A stretch of 64,000 nt of DNA from Mucilaginibacter mallensis (GCF_900105165.1 NZ_LT629740.1:806001-870000); one strand, 5' to 3'. Counted from the stretch's first letter, positions 55,221 to 63,364 are shown. The notes: generated by a model from the letters alone, not told the origin. Numbers and translations are program-made.

Positions 55221-55331
55221 ATTGGTAAAGAGAAGATAATAAAAACAGGTACTTGCTTGATTCAGGATCTGGCGGAAGCCAGAACTGTTGTTACCGGTAA
55301 AGATGCCGAAATAGTGATTTTTCGCAACTAA
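55221..55331 (+). pseudogene. Short 3' gene remnant
   Basis: An open stretch without a start codon reads IGKEKIIKTGTCLIQDL, then AEARTVVTGKDAEIVIFRN and a stop. The composition looks protein-like but the parent family is not recognised. It lies between GH3 and the esterase, so gene loss seems to have occurred here. Confidence 0.3.
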
Positions 55332-55370
55332 CATCAATTGACGCAAGCTATAAAGTGAAAAAGTAATAAT

Positions 55371-57338
55371 ATGAGTTTTATAAATAGAATTTTTTTTTTG
55401 GCGATCGTTTTTTCTTTATGCCCGGCGGTATTTTGTAACGCTCAATCAGGATACGCCCAGGTAACTTTGCCAAAAGTGTTTGGCGATAATATGGTTTTGC
55501 AAAGAGGTATAAATATTCCTGTTTGGGGTAACGCAACTCCGGGTTCTTTGATTGTAGCAACGCTTGGTAAGGTAAGTACAAAAGCAAAAACTGATAAAGA
55601 CGGCAAATGGATGTTGCATTTTTCGAAGTTTAATGCAGGTGGCCCTTATGATCTCAAAATTTCTGAGTCAGGAAAGCCCTACTCCGCAATCAAATTAACG
55701 GGAATTCTTATCGGGGATGTATGGCTGGCTTCGGGTCAATCCAATATGGAATTTCAGGTACAGCAGGCGCGGGATGCTCCGAATGAAATTGGCAAAGCAG
55801 ATTTTCCCCAGATCCGCTTTCTTATTGTAGAACACGATATTAAACTTACTCCTCAATCTGATTTTTTAGCGGGTAAGTGGAAACTATGTGACACAAATAA
55901 TGTAAAGCAGTTTTCTGCCGTTGCTTATTATTTCGCCCGCAAAATACATAGAGAACAAAATGTACCCATTGGTATCATTCAAAGTACCTGGGGCGGAACG
56001 CCGGTGCAAACCTGGACAAGCCGGGAAATGCTGCTTACATCGACTGCTACCAGAGCAAAAATACTTGCGAATGATACGCTGAGTCAAAATGATTTTGCAA
56101 AAGATAGCCTGAATATGGTACGTTTTTGGGACATCGTTTATCATCCGCAGGGCAGTTCTGATAAAATTGTTCCATTACCAGAATATGACGACTCTGGTTG
56201 GACGGCGGTTGAGATGCCCCGTACGGTTAAAGATTTTGGGATTGGAAAATATGAAGGGATGATGTGGTTGCGCAAGAAAGTTGTGCTACCACCGTCTTTT
56301 ACGGGAAAACAGTTAGTACTCAATATTGGACTCCCCGAAATGAGTTACTCACTTTATTTTAATGGTGCTGAAATATGCAAAACTATTTGGAGTAGCAATC
56401 CAAAACAATTTTATACTATACCTGCCAGCCTGGTTAAGAACGGGCAAAATACCATTTGCATCAGAATGGCTATGCTGTGGGGCGGTGGCGGACTCAACCC
56501 TCCGGCCGAAAATATTTATATTACCGATAATGTTGCTAAGGTTTCTTTGGCAGGAAAATGGTTGTATAAAAAAGATGTTGAACCAGCCTTGCCTCAAATT
56601 CGCAATTATCAAAATTATTCCGCATTGCTGTTTAATGGCATGATTCATCCGTTAATTCCCTTTGGGATCAAAGGGGTTATCTGGTACCAGGGCGAGGCAA
56701 ATGATACGGAGGCTTACCGTTATAGAGAATTATTTCCCATGCTAATTAACGACTGGCGACAACGCTGGCACCAGGGTAACCTTCCTTTTTTATATGTTCA
56801 GTTGGCTAATTTCAAAAAAGTAAATCCGCTTCCTTCTGAAAGCGAATGGGCCGAACTGAGAGAAGCCCAAACATTAACCCTGTCGCAACCCAATACAGGC
56901 ATGACTTGCATAATAGATATCGGGGATGCCAACAGTATTCATCCGCTAAACAAGCAGGAAGTTGGACGCAGGCTGGCGCTGATAGCAGATAAAAAGGTAT
57001 ATGAGAAAAATGTTATTGCCTCGGGGCCAATGTATAAAAACTGCGCCATAAAGGGAAAAGACATCATCATAAGTTTTACTGATACCGGTTCGGGGCTGGT
57101 AACTAGCGATATTGATTCTTTAAAAGGGTTTGCAATTGCCGGAGATGATAGAAAATTTTATTGGGCATCTGCCCGGATCGAAGGTAATAAGGTAATTGTG
57201 AGTTCGGATAAGGTAGCTGTTCCGGTGGCTGTACGCTATGCCTGGGCGGACAACCCGGTTTGTAACCTTGTTAATAAAGAAGGACTGCCGGCCGTGCCCT
57301 TCAGAACAGATGAATGGAAGGGAATTACCCAAAAGTGA
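55371..57338 (+). CDS. SASA-family carbohydrate esterase (sialate O-acetylesterase-like)
   Basis: A 655-aa protein with a signal peptide ending CNAQ (25). The SGNH nucleophile Ser124 is in GQSNMEF. A GH2-type jelly-roll insert lies at about 265-400 (WLRKKVVLPPSFTGKQLVLNIGL). The second half has GVIWYQGEANDTEAY and the catalytic Asp/His in DIGDANSIHPLNKQEVGRRLA. In PULs these remove acetyl groups from decorated hemicellulose or pectin; sialic acid is not implied. Last intact PUL gene of the island. Confidence 0.92.
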   Translation: MSFINRIFFLAIVFSLCPAVFCNAQSGYAQVTLPKVFGDNMVLQRGINIPVWGNATPGSLIVATLGKVSTKAKTDKDGKWMLHFSKFNAGGPYDLKISESGKPYSAIKLTGILIGDVWLASGQSNMEFQVQQARDAPNEIGKADFPQIRFLIVEHDIKLTPQSDFLAGKWKLCDTNNVKQFSAVAYYFARKIHREQNVPIGIIQSTWGGTPVQTWTSREMLLTSTATRAKILANDTLSQNDFAKDSLNMVRFWDIVYHPQGSSDKIVPLPEYDDSGWTAVEMPRTVKDFGIGKYEGMMWLRKKVVLPPSFTGKQLVLNIGLPEMSYSLYFNGAEICKTIWSSNPKQFYTIPASLVKNGQNTICIRMAMLWGGGGLNPPAENIYITDNVAKVSLAGKWLYKKDVEPALPQIRNYQNYSALLFNGMIHPLIPFGIKGVIWYQGEANDTEAYRYRELFPMLINDWRQRWHQGNLPFLYVQLANFKKVNPLPSESEWAELREAQTLTLSQPNTGMTCIIDIGDANSIHPLNKQEVGRRLALIADKKVYEKNVIASGPMYKNCAIKGKDIIISFTDTGSGLVTSDIDSLKGFAIAGDDRKFYWASARIEGNKVIVSSDKVAVPVAVRYAWADNPVCNLVNKEGLPAVPFRTDEWKGITQK

Positions 57339-57399
57339 GTTTGTTTAAAAGCCCAAAATAGCGTTTGATGAAAATAAACAGCCTATTAATTGCGTATCA

Positions 57400-57786
57400 T
57401 TAAAAAATATATGAAATAAATATAAGTTTCGCGCCGCCGACAAATAGCGAAAGCTGATTTATCGTCTGTCCCCCTCCGTTATTATCCGGGCTTAAACGGG
57501 GCAGAAGATCACCGAAACCTAACACTTGTGTAAACAGGCCTATTCCGGTATTAATACATTCGCAAAGTCAAGAATCCGATGAAAATAATACGGAATTGAT
57601 GTAGTTTTCCAAATTCTTATTGATGTTAAAACACTGGCAAAACCTGTAGTTTCCTAACTCTTCATCGGATTTATCCTTACTGTATTGTTCATTACCGACC
57701 ATTTCTAATGGTTCATAAGGTTCGGCGTTCCATGCAAAAACACCTTCTTGGTTTAATATATTTTGACTATTATTTAAATGAAAAAA
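57400..57786 (-). pseudogene. Decayed gene with internal stop
   Basis: The same minus-strand frame reads NILNQEGVFAWNAEPYEPL..., meets a TGA at 57568-57570, and continues GLFTQVLGFGDLLPRLS...LSLFVGGAKLIF to a stop at 57400. There is no start codon at the upstream end. The composition looks coding. The family is not recognised. Confidence 0.4.
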
Positions 57787-57812
57787 TTATACCTGATTCT
57801 CTATCACGGTCA

Positions 57813-58199
57813 CTAAAATAGGTTATCGGGAATGTTAAAGCTAAGTTTAAGCTTTCTATAATACTGCGTTCCTTCGGCGGGTTCAAATTCGATTTTTCTC
57901 AATTTTGTTATAACATCCCAAAAAAGATAGGTAATGAAAATCACCATTGACCAAAATGTTTCAACATACGCAGATGGAGGTTGTATGTGATGGTTTACGT
58001 CTATTTCACCACCACGTATAATAATGAAATATGATATTACTAAGAAGATATCTATCAGTAAAACCACATAAGGCCAACTAAAAATAGAATTTACCTTTTC
58101 CGTGTTACCGGTTGATTGAGAAATTTGCCAGCCGACCCAGCTCGTTAAAAGGATTACAACACAAAATAGCATATGTGTGTATATGTAATAGTAGCCCAT
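57813..58199 (-). CDS. Four-helix membrane protein, hypothetical
   Basis: A 128-aa protein with hydrophobic segments at about 5-25, 42-62 and 82-100, and a charged C-terminus (KLRKIEFEPAEGTQYYRKLK). No family recognised. It lies just inside the right end of the island and is unrelated to the PUL, so it may be a leftover of the original mobile element. Confidence 0.6.
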   Translation of the reverse strand: MGYYYIYTHMLFCVVILLTSWVGWQISQSTGNTEKVNSIFSWPYVVLLIDIFLVISYFIIIRGGEIDVNHHIQPPSAYVETFWSMVIFITYLFWDVITKLRKIEFEPAEGTQYYRKLKLSFNIPDNLF

Positions 58200-58302
58200 A
58201 AGTGATTTAATAAACGATTTTTCACAATTTACTAAGCCCCCGTTTTTAGGGTTGTGGATTAACGTTCTGGTAGATAATTAGTTGCAAGATATATTCCTCG
58301 CT

Positions 58303-58337
58303 CTTACGAGCAGAGGGTCACTGGTTCGAACCAGCCT
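58303..58337 (+). pseudogene. tRNA 3'-half fragment (tRNA-Val-like)
   Basis: CTTACGAGCAGAGGGTCACT followed by GGTTCGAACCAG resembles the anticodon loop (UAC), 3' anticodon strand and T arm of a tRNA-Val; one T-stem base is missing and no 5' half exists. Possibly an attachment-site scar of an older element. Confidence 0.45.
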
Positions 58338-58507
58338 CATATGCAATGGAATGGTACAAACAACATTAAGATATTTTAAACCTGTAATTCTATAAAAAGG
58401 CACAAAAAGGGCACAAAAGATTTGTATGTCAGCAAAAAAATCCGTAAAATCGCTTATTAGAAGTAATCAGAGCGGTTTTTGTGCCGTTACTGACAGCGCA
58501 AGAAAAA

Positions 58508-58553
58508 GACTGAAAATCCTTGTGTCGCTGGTTCGATTCCAGCTGATACCACA
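58508..58553 (+). repeat. attR: 46-bp direct repeat of the tRNA-Phe 3' end
   Basis: Identical to 28141-28186. The 5' half of a tRNA is absent here, so this is not a second tRNA gene but the distal attachment site. Confidence 0.95.
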
Positions 58554-58556
58554 GAA

Positions 58557-58588
58557 AGCTCTCAGATTAATTTCTGAGGGCTTTTTTG
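58557..58588 (+). terminator. Original tRNA-Phe terminator, displaced by the island
   Basis: AGCTCTCAGA/TCTGAGGGCT stem followed by TTTTTT lies four bases after attR. Before insertion it would have followed the tRNA-Phe gene. Confidence 0.8.
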
Positions 58589-58596
58589 TTTTTGCG

Positions 58597-58646
58597 GTAG
58601 TCTGGAGACTACGCGCATATTAGTCCGAAGGTTGGAAACTTCGGAC
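58597..58646. repeat. Pair of small palindromes with TGGA centres
   Basis: GTAGTCTGGAGACTAC at 58597-58612 and GTCCGAAG...TTGGA...CTTCGGAC at 58623-58646. Same paired style as 121-174 but different arms. It lies just outside the island on the resident side. Confidence 0.6.
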
Positions 58647-58692
58647 AGCGGGATATAAACGTCTAAATATTATCTGCTCCTATTAATTGCAT

Positions 58693-58733
58693 AAAAAAGC
58701 CGCTGAGATCAATTTGAACCCAGCGGCTTTTTT
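58693..58733. terminator. Bidirectional terminator
   Basis: AAAAAAGCCGCTG pairs with CAGCGGCTTTTTT, perfect 13-bp arms with a 15-base loop, so it can work on both strands. It ends the minus-strand GH71/99-like gene. Confidence 0.9.
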
Positions 58734-58754
58734 ACATGTATGCGGAAATGTTTA

Positions 58755-60053
58755 TTACAATTCAGGTTTGGTTGGCCTTGTTGCCGTAAACGGTATTAGG
58801 CCTTTAAACATTTTGGCGCCATCGCCTGTCAATCTTAAATAATAATCTGATGAGCAAGCGGTCCCATCTTCATCAAGTGAGACGAAATTTGGGCCTGGTA
58901 CTCCGTTTATTATTGCTGCTGGTCCTGCTGGTACAAATGCCTGACTTTCGGCTGTTTTAACTATCTGATTGCCTTCATTGAATTCATCATACATAGAGAT
59001 ATAAAGACCCTGGGCCCCGGCCTTTGTCATATTGTAAAATTGCCTCCACATAAAATCGCCATGTGCCCTTTGGTGGGCACTCAGGTCGCCTGGTAATACG
59101 CAGGGCTGATAGTCGATGCCATTGCCGCGGCAATATACTTCATCGGCCTGGTTCGTGTTTGCATAAAAACCATCAGAATCATTCGCATTACTAATTCTTC
59201 CAACCATCCATGGCGAAAGCATATCAAAAGCTTTATAAGTGCCTAAGAAATCAGGCCTCGAATCACTATTCTGATCACGCCAGTGTGTTGGTACGCCACC
59301 AATAACATAGCAACCCTTGCTTTGAAACCACTTGATAACACTGAGGCAGGTAGCTGCGGTAAAATCGTGATTATCATCGCTAAAACCAAAACCCCAGATA
59401 CACACTACCGGTTTGCCATTTTGTTTGGCATACTGCGAAGATGAAGTAAGCGCCGACATTTTGTTTGTCCAGTCAGCTTCCATTTCGGTAGCCATATTTG
59501 TCCAGCCGCTTACATCGTACATAATGTAAAATTTAACACCATTATTTTCAGCTGCAATTTTTACTTTGGCAGCCATCGCATCACGTATGGGGCCTTCAAT
59601 ACCGCTGGGGTTGAACCGCTGCAGGGCGGCACCGTCAATTCCATACTGCTTCATCCATTTAAATTGGATATCAACCGTTTGATCACTAAATGACGAAAAT
59701 ACGTTTGCCGGCGAGCCATTATTCAAATTGGGATATTTTGTGGGGAAGGTGCTGGTATATTCGCGCACATCGGGCCATGCACTAATTCCAGTATTAGTTG
59801 GCGACGGCTGCTGCTCCCAGGTTTGGGTCCAATGCCAATACAAGTTAATCGGCGACCCGTCGCCTATTGCTGCAAACCATCCCTGGTAGCCCACAATCAC
59901 TTTACCTACCACATCGCCTACTGGCGACTGCTTGCGGGTAGTAGTAGTATCTGTTGGTGTAACAGGTGCAGGAGCGGTACCCTTTTTTGAACAACTGCTT
60001 GCCAGGCACAGCGCAGTTATAAGTAGCAATCCATTCATCTTATTAATTCTCAT
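58755..60053 (-). CDS. GH71/GH99-like glycosidase, lipoprotein
   Basis: A 432-aa protein with lipobox LASSC (Cys21) and a Pro/Thr linker. GKVIVGYQGWFAAIGDG opens the barrel; IQFKWMKQYGIDGAALQRF, KFYIMYDVSGW, GKPVVCIWGFGF and LYISMYDEFNEGNQI carry the expected acidic residues of the GH71/99-like group. Characterised relatives cut alpha-mannosides or alpha-glucans; the actual substrate is unknown. Last gene of a minus-strand run with two GH43 genes. Confidence 0.82.
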   Translation of the reverse strand: MRINKMNGLLLITALCLASSCSKKGTAPAPVTPTDTTTTRKQSPVGDVVGKVIVGYQGWFAAIGDGSPINLYWHWTQTWEQQPSPTNTGISAWPDVREYTSTFPTKYPNLNNGSPANVFSSFSDQTVDIQFKWMKQYGIDGAALQRFNPSGIEGPIRDAMAAKVKIAAENNGVKFYIMYDVSGWTNMATEMEADWTNKMSALTSSSQYAKQNGKPVVCIWGFGFSDDNHDFTAATCLSVIKWFQSKGCYVIGGVPTHWRDQNSDSRPDFLGTYKAFDMLSPWMVGRISNANDSDGFYANTNQADEVYCRGNGIDYQPCVLPGDLSAHQRAHGDFMWRQFYNMTKAGAQGLYISMYDEFNEGNQIVKTAESQAFVPAGPAAIINGVPGPNFVSLDEDGTACSSDYYLRLTGDGAKMFKGLIPFTATRPTKPEL

Positions 60054-60080
60054 GATCTTTATTATTTAATATGCGTTAGT

Positions 60081-61088
60081 TTATTGTTCTTTTACCCCGT
60101 TTATATCGGTTTGGATGATCTTTTGTATGGTACCATCAGCGTTATAGTAAAGTTTATTTACACAAATAGACCGTAACCAGTCGTTATTTGAAAGGGAGCT
60201 ATTATGGTAAAATGCATACCATTGGCCTTTAAATTCAACAATTGAACCATGATCGGTAAAACTATCTGTAGGGTCAATGTACACGCCCTGGTATGTCCAG
60301 GGGCCTAATGGGCTTTTGCTGGTAGCATACTTCATTCGATTGTGTTTACCGGCCTCGTCAAAATTATCGGCGTATGACAGGTAATATATACCGTTCCTTT
60401 TGTGTACCCATGTTGCTTCGTGGAAATCGTTAAGCCCCTGCATGGTTTGCATTGCGCCGTCGATTTCCATCATATTATCCTTAAGCTTTCCGCCTTTGCA
60501 AATGTTGCCTCCACCATAATACAAATACGCTTGCCCATCGTCATCAACAAACACACATGGGTCTATTAATGATTCAAGCCCCGGGATGTAGCCCTGGGAT
60601 ACAAAACCACTTGCCGGGCTTTTGCTGGTAGCCACTCCTATTTTCCAGGTATTTGCCCAATCTGTTCCGCTTGGATGCGGGAAGTAGAAGTAATAAGTGC
60701 CGTTTTTATAAGCACAATCAGGCGCCCACATAAAGCCTCCTTCGGCACGCCCCCATGATACCTGGCTGGCACGCAATATCTCACCCTCGTCTCTCCATGT
60801 TACCAGGTCAGCGGTCGAATAAACGTGGTATTGGTCCATCAGGTCGCACCCCTGGGGCGGGGCTATATCATGCGATGGATACACGTACAAACGCCCATCC
60901 GCCCATACGTGAGCAGACGGATCTGCTGTGTATATTTGCGTAACAAAGGGGTTTTTCATCCCGTCGCCATTAGGGTTTTCAATAACCACAGGCGGGTCAT
61001 TCTTAGCGACGCTTACTTTTTTTGAACAGCTGCTGTTTAGGGCAACAAATGCGGTTAAAAGTAGGCTATAAATGGTTCTCTTATACAT
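60081..61088 (-). CDS. GH43 enzyme, lipoprotein (tandem paralogue 1)
   Basis: A 335-aa single-domain GH43 with lipobox LNSSC (Cys21). Catalytic acids: Asp56 in YTADPSAH, Asp176 in SLIDPCVF and Glu224 in DFHEATW. It is nearly the same as the next gene along almost the full length (CDLMDQYHVYST, GGFMWAPDCAYKNGTYYFYF), so this is a tandem duplication. Likely alpha-L-arabinofuranosidase or xylosidase. Confidence 0.92.
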   Translation of the reverse strand: MYKRTIYSLLLTAFVALNSSCSKKVSVAKNDPPVVIENPNGDGMKNPFVTQIYTADPSAHVWADGRLYVYPSHDIAPPQGCDLMDQYHVYSTADLVTWRDEGEILRASQVSWGRAEGGFMWAPDCAYKNGTYYFYFPHPSGTDWANTWKIGVATSKSPASGFVSQGYIPGLESLIDPCVFVDDDGQAYLYYGGGNICKGGKLKDNMMEIDGAMQTMQGLNDFHEATWVHKRNGIYYLSYADNFDEAGKHNRMKYATSKSPLGPWTYQGVYIDPTDSFTDHGSIVEFKGQWYAFYHNSSLSNNDWLRSICVNKLYYNADGTIQKIIQTDINGVKEQ

Positions 61089-61109
61089 AAACAGCTGTTT
61101 GTAATTGGT

Positions 61110-62066
61110 TTATTTGCTTATAGCAGCAGTTGGCACAACTTTTTGAATTGTACCATCGGCATTGTAGTAAAGTTTATCCACACAAATTGATCTTAACCAA
61201 TCCTGGTGCGAAATAGAGCTATTATGATAAAATGCATACCACTGGCCTTTAAACTCTACTATTGAACCGTGGTTGGTATAGCTATCGGTGGGATCCATGT
61301 AAATACCTTTGTAAGTCCATGGCCCTAAAGGATTGGTGCTGGTTGCATAGCGCATTTGATTATGTTTGCCATTAACATCGTGGTTATCAGAATATGAAAG
61401 GTAGTAAATGCCATTTCTTTTATGAACCCAGCTGGCTTCATGAAAATCTTCCAGACCCTCCATTTTTTGCATTTCACCATCAATCTCTACCATATTGTCT
61501 TTTAGCTTGCCGCCTTTGCAGGTGCCGCCCCCGCCGTAATAAAAATAGGCTTGTCCGTCATCGTCAACAAATACACATGGGTCGATCATGGATTCAAGCC
61601 CTTTTATATAGCCCTTTGATACAAAGCCTTTTGCCGGGCTTTTACTGGTGGCAACGCCAATTTTCCAGGAATCGTTCCACTTGGTGTCGCTTGGATGCGG
61701 GAAGTAGAAATAGTAAGTACCATTTTTATAGGCACAATCAGGCGCCCACATAAAGCCTCCTTCGGGGCGGCCCCACTCAACCTGACTGGCGCGCAATATT
61801 TCGCCTTCGTCCTTCCAGTGCACCATGTCGTCGGTTGAGTAAACGTGGTACTGGTCCATCAGGTCACAGCCGCGCGCAGGGGCTATATCGTGCGAGGGGT
61901 ACACATAAAGCCGGCCATCTTTCCAAACATGTGCAGACGGGTCGGCAGTGTAGATGTCCGTTATGAAAGGATTGCCCACAGCTGCGGTATCAGTTTTCCC
62001 TTGGGCGAGGGCAGGGGAAGCCAGTAACATAGTTAAGCCTATAATTGCAGAAAAGTGTTTCAACAT
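61110..62066 (-). CDS. GH43 enzyme, secreted (tandem paralogue 2)
   Basis: 318 aa from the ATG at 62066 (MLKHFSAIIG), with signal peptide ending PALAQ; 15 upstream codons are open but spoil the signal. Catalytic acids: Asp42 in YTADPSAH, the Asp of SMIDPCVF and the Glu of DFHEASW. Close paralogue of the preceding gene, but with a cleavable signal instead of a lipobox, so the two products should sit in different places (periplasm versus membrane). Confidence 0.92.
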   Translation of the reverse strand: MLKHFSAIIGLTMLLASPALAQGKTDTAAVGNPFITDIYTADPSAHVWKDGRLYVYPSHDIAPARGCDLMDQYHVYSTDDMVHWKDEGEILRASQVEWGRPEGGFMWAPDCAYKNGTYYFYFPHPSDTKWNDSWKIGVATSKSPAKGFVSKGYIKGLESMIDPCVFVDDDGQAYFYYGGGGTCKGGKLKDNMVEIDGEMQKMEGLEDFHEASWVHKRNGIYYLSYSDNHDVNGKHNQMRYATSTNPLGPWTYKGIYMDPTDSYTNHGSIVEFKGQWYAFYHNSSISHQDWLRSICVDKLYYNADGTIQKVVPTAAISK

Positions 62067-62139
62067 GGTTTTGCCTGATGATGTTTTTAATAAATGAGAT
62101 ATAGATATCATTAAAGAGTATTTATTAATTATAAAATGT

Positions 62140-62180
62140 AAAAACTAAATGGCAGAGAGAGAGATGCTCTCCGCCATTTT
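62140..62180 (-). terminator. Hairpin terminator (minus strand)
   Basis: On the minus strand AAATGGCGGAGAG pairs with CTCTCTGCCATTT and is followed by AGTTTTTAC. It lies after the duplicated-module lipoprotein and before the GH43 genes. Confidence 0.75.
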
Positions 62181-62211
62181 GATAGATTAAATTAATAAGT
62201 TTCAGAAAAAA

Positions 62212-63348
62212 TTATTTTACATCAACTTCCACATCATCAATACCATAGGTTTGAGCTGTTGTTGCCTTTGTGATATTAAAGAATATCCTCATATAATTAA
62301 AAGCTTTTAAATTGATTTGATCTGCATCGGTGTACCCGTATGCATCGGTCATTTTTAGCTTTAAGTGGTTCCAGCCAGGTTTTAATGTTGGCATAATGGC
62401 ATCCAATCCCCAACCCAGGTGGAAATCATCCGGATTGTTGGCACTGCTAATTTGTATCTGGCCACCAGTTGCATACTGGGTAGGATCCTGAACATAAAAC
62501 CAGAATTCTAAATAGCCGACATCTTTAGTTGTTTTTGTATCAATAGGGGCAGCTGGTGTTAGCTGAAACTGCATAAAGTTTCCCCCCACTGCAACGGTTC
62601 CCTGAAGATAGCCGGTACCTTGCTTTTGGCCTTTTGTTACTAATAACCCTCCATTTACTATGTTCCAGGTAGCATCTAATTGATCACAATTACTAAGCAT
62701 AACAGGGGCTGCTACATCAACCCTCATATCATCAATACCGTAGGTTTGAGCTGTTGTTACGTTAGCTTTGGTGTTGTAGAATATCCTCATAAAATTTATA
62801 GCCTTTAAATTGACCAGATCTGCATCTGTTAACCCGTATGCATCGGCAAATCTCAGCTGTAAGTGATTCCAGCCAGCGTGCAATGTGTCGAGAATTGAAG
62901 ACAGCCCCCAACCAAGACGGAAATCATCCGGATTGTTGGCACTGCTCATTTGTATCTGGCCACCCGGGTCTATCTGGGAAACATCCTGAATATACCACCA
63001 GAATTTTAATTCGCCGGTAGCTAAGGTTTGTTTTGTATTAACAGGGGTAGCGAGCGCCAGCTGAAACTGCATAAAGTTTCCCCCCGGTGCAATGGTTCCC
63101 TGAACATAGCCTTTCCCCTCCTTTGGGGCGACTGTTATTAATGTTCCTCCGTTTACTATATTCCAACCATCTAGTTGATCACAATTACTAAGCACAGCCG
63201 AGGTATCAATTACCGGTTTAGTTGTATCCGGAGGTGGTGGTTTCAGGTACGAGGTGTCTCTGGATTTATATTGCACTTTTTGGCAGCTAATAACTGCAAG
63301 TGCTATTACGAAGATGGAACATGCCATCATTATTTTAATGAATTTCAT
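62212..63348 (-). CDS. Lipoprotein with two tandem beta-sandwich-like modules
   Basis: A 378-aa protein with lipobox LAVISC (Cys22) and a Pro-rich linker (LKPPPPDTTKPV). Two repeats of about 155-160 residues (about 53-212 and 217-378), each with LSNCDQLD..WNIVNGG, GNFMQFQL, QM/ISSANNPDDF, LGWGL and TAQTYGIDD. They look like carbohydrate-binding jelly rolls. It is probably a surface glycan-binding protein of the resident PUL, in the place an SGBP usually takes. Confidence 0.8.
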   Translation of the reverse strand: MKFIKIMMACSIFVIALAVISCQKVQYKSRDTSYLKPPPPDTTKPVIDTSAVLSNCDQLDGWNIVNGGTLITVAPKEGKGYVQGTIAPGGNFMQFQLALATPVNTKQTLATGELKFWWYIQDVSQIDPGGQIQMSSANNPDDFRLGWGLSSILDTLHAGWNHLQLRFADAYGLTDADLVNLKAINFMRIFYNTKANVTTAQTYGIDDMRVDVAAPVMLSNCDQLDATWNIVNGGLLVTKGQKQGTGYLQGTVAVGGNFMQFQLTPAAPIDTKTTKDVGYLEFWFYVQDPTQYATGGQIQISSANNPDDFHLGWGLDAIMPTLKPGWNHLKLKMTDAYGYTDADQINLKAFNYMRIFFNITKATTAQTYGIDDVEVDVK

Positions 63349-63364
63349 TTCCTTTTACTTAAGA

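Larger units (their letters stand above)
28141..58553. mobile_element. Genomic island in tRNA-Phe carrying a polysaccharide utilization locus
   Basis: About 30.4 kb bounded by 46-bp direct repeats. The first gene is a truncated tyrosine recombinase next to the tRNA. The cargo is one large PUL plus fragments of other genes. No relaxase, conjugation, replication or excisionase gene is seen, so it is an integrated, probably immobile island or a remnant of a larger one. The repeat families that fill the left chromosome were not found inside. Confidence 0.88.

Noticed and set aside
58508..58553. Second tRNA-Phe gene
   Set aside because: Only the anticodon-to-3' part is present; there is no D arm or 5' acceptor strand. 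It is attR.
28141..58553. Integrative conjugative element
   Set aside because: No relaxase, coupling protein, tra genes or replication gene; only a truncated integrase remains.
58426..58623. 65-codon open frame starting MSAKKSVKS
   Set aside because: It runs through attR and the terminator hairpin. It might carry the first codons of a lost integrase, but there is no support for a gene.
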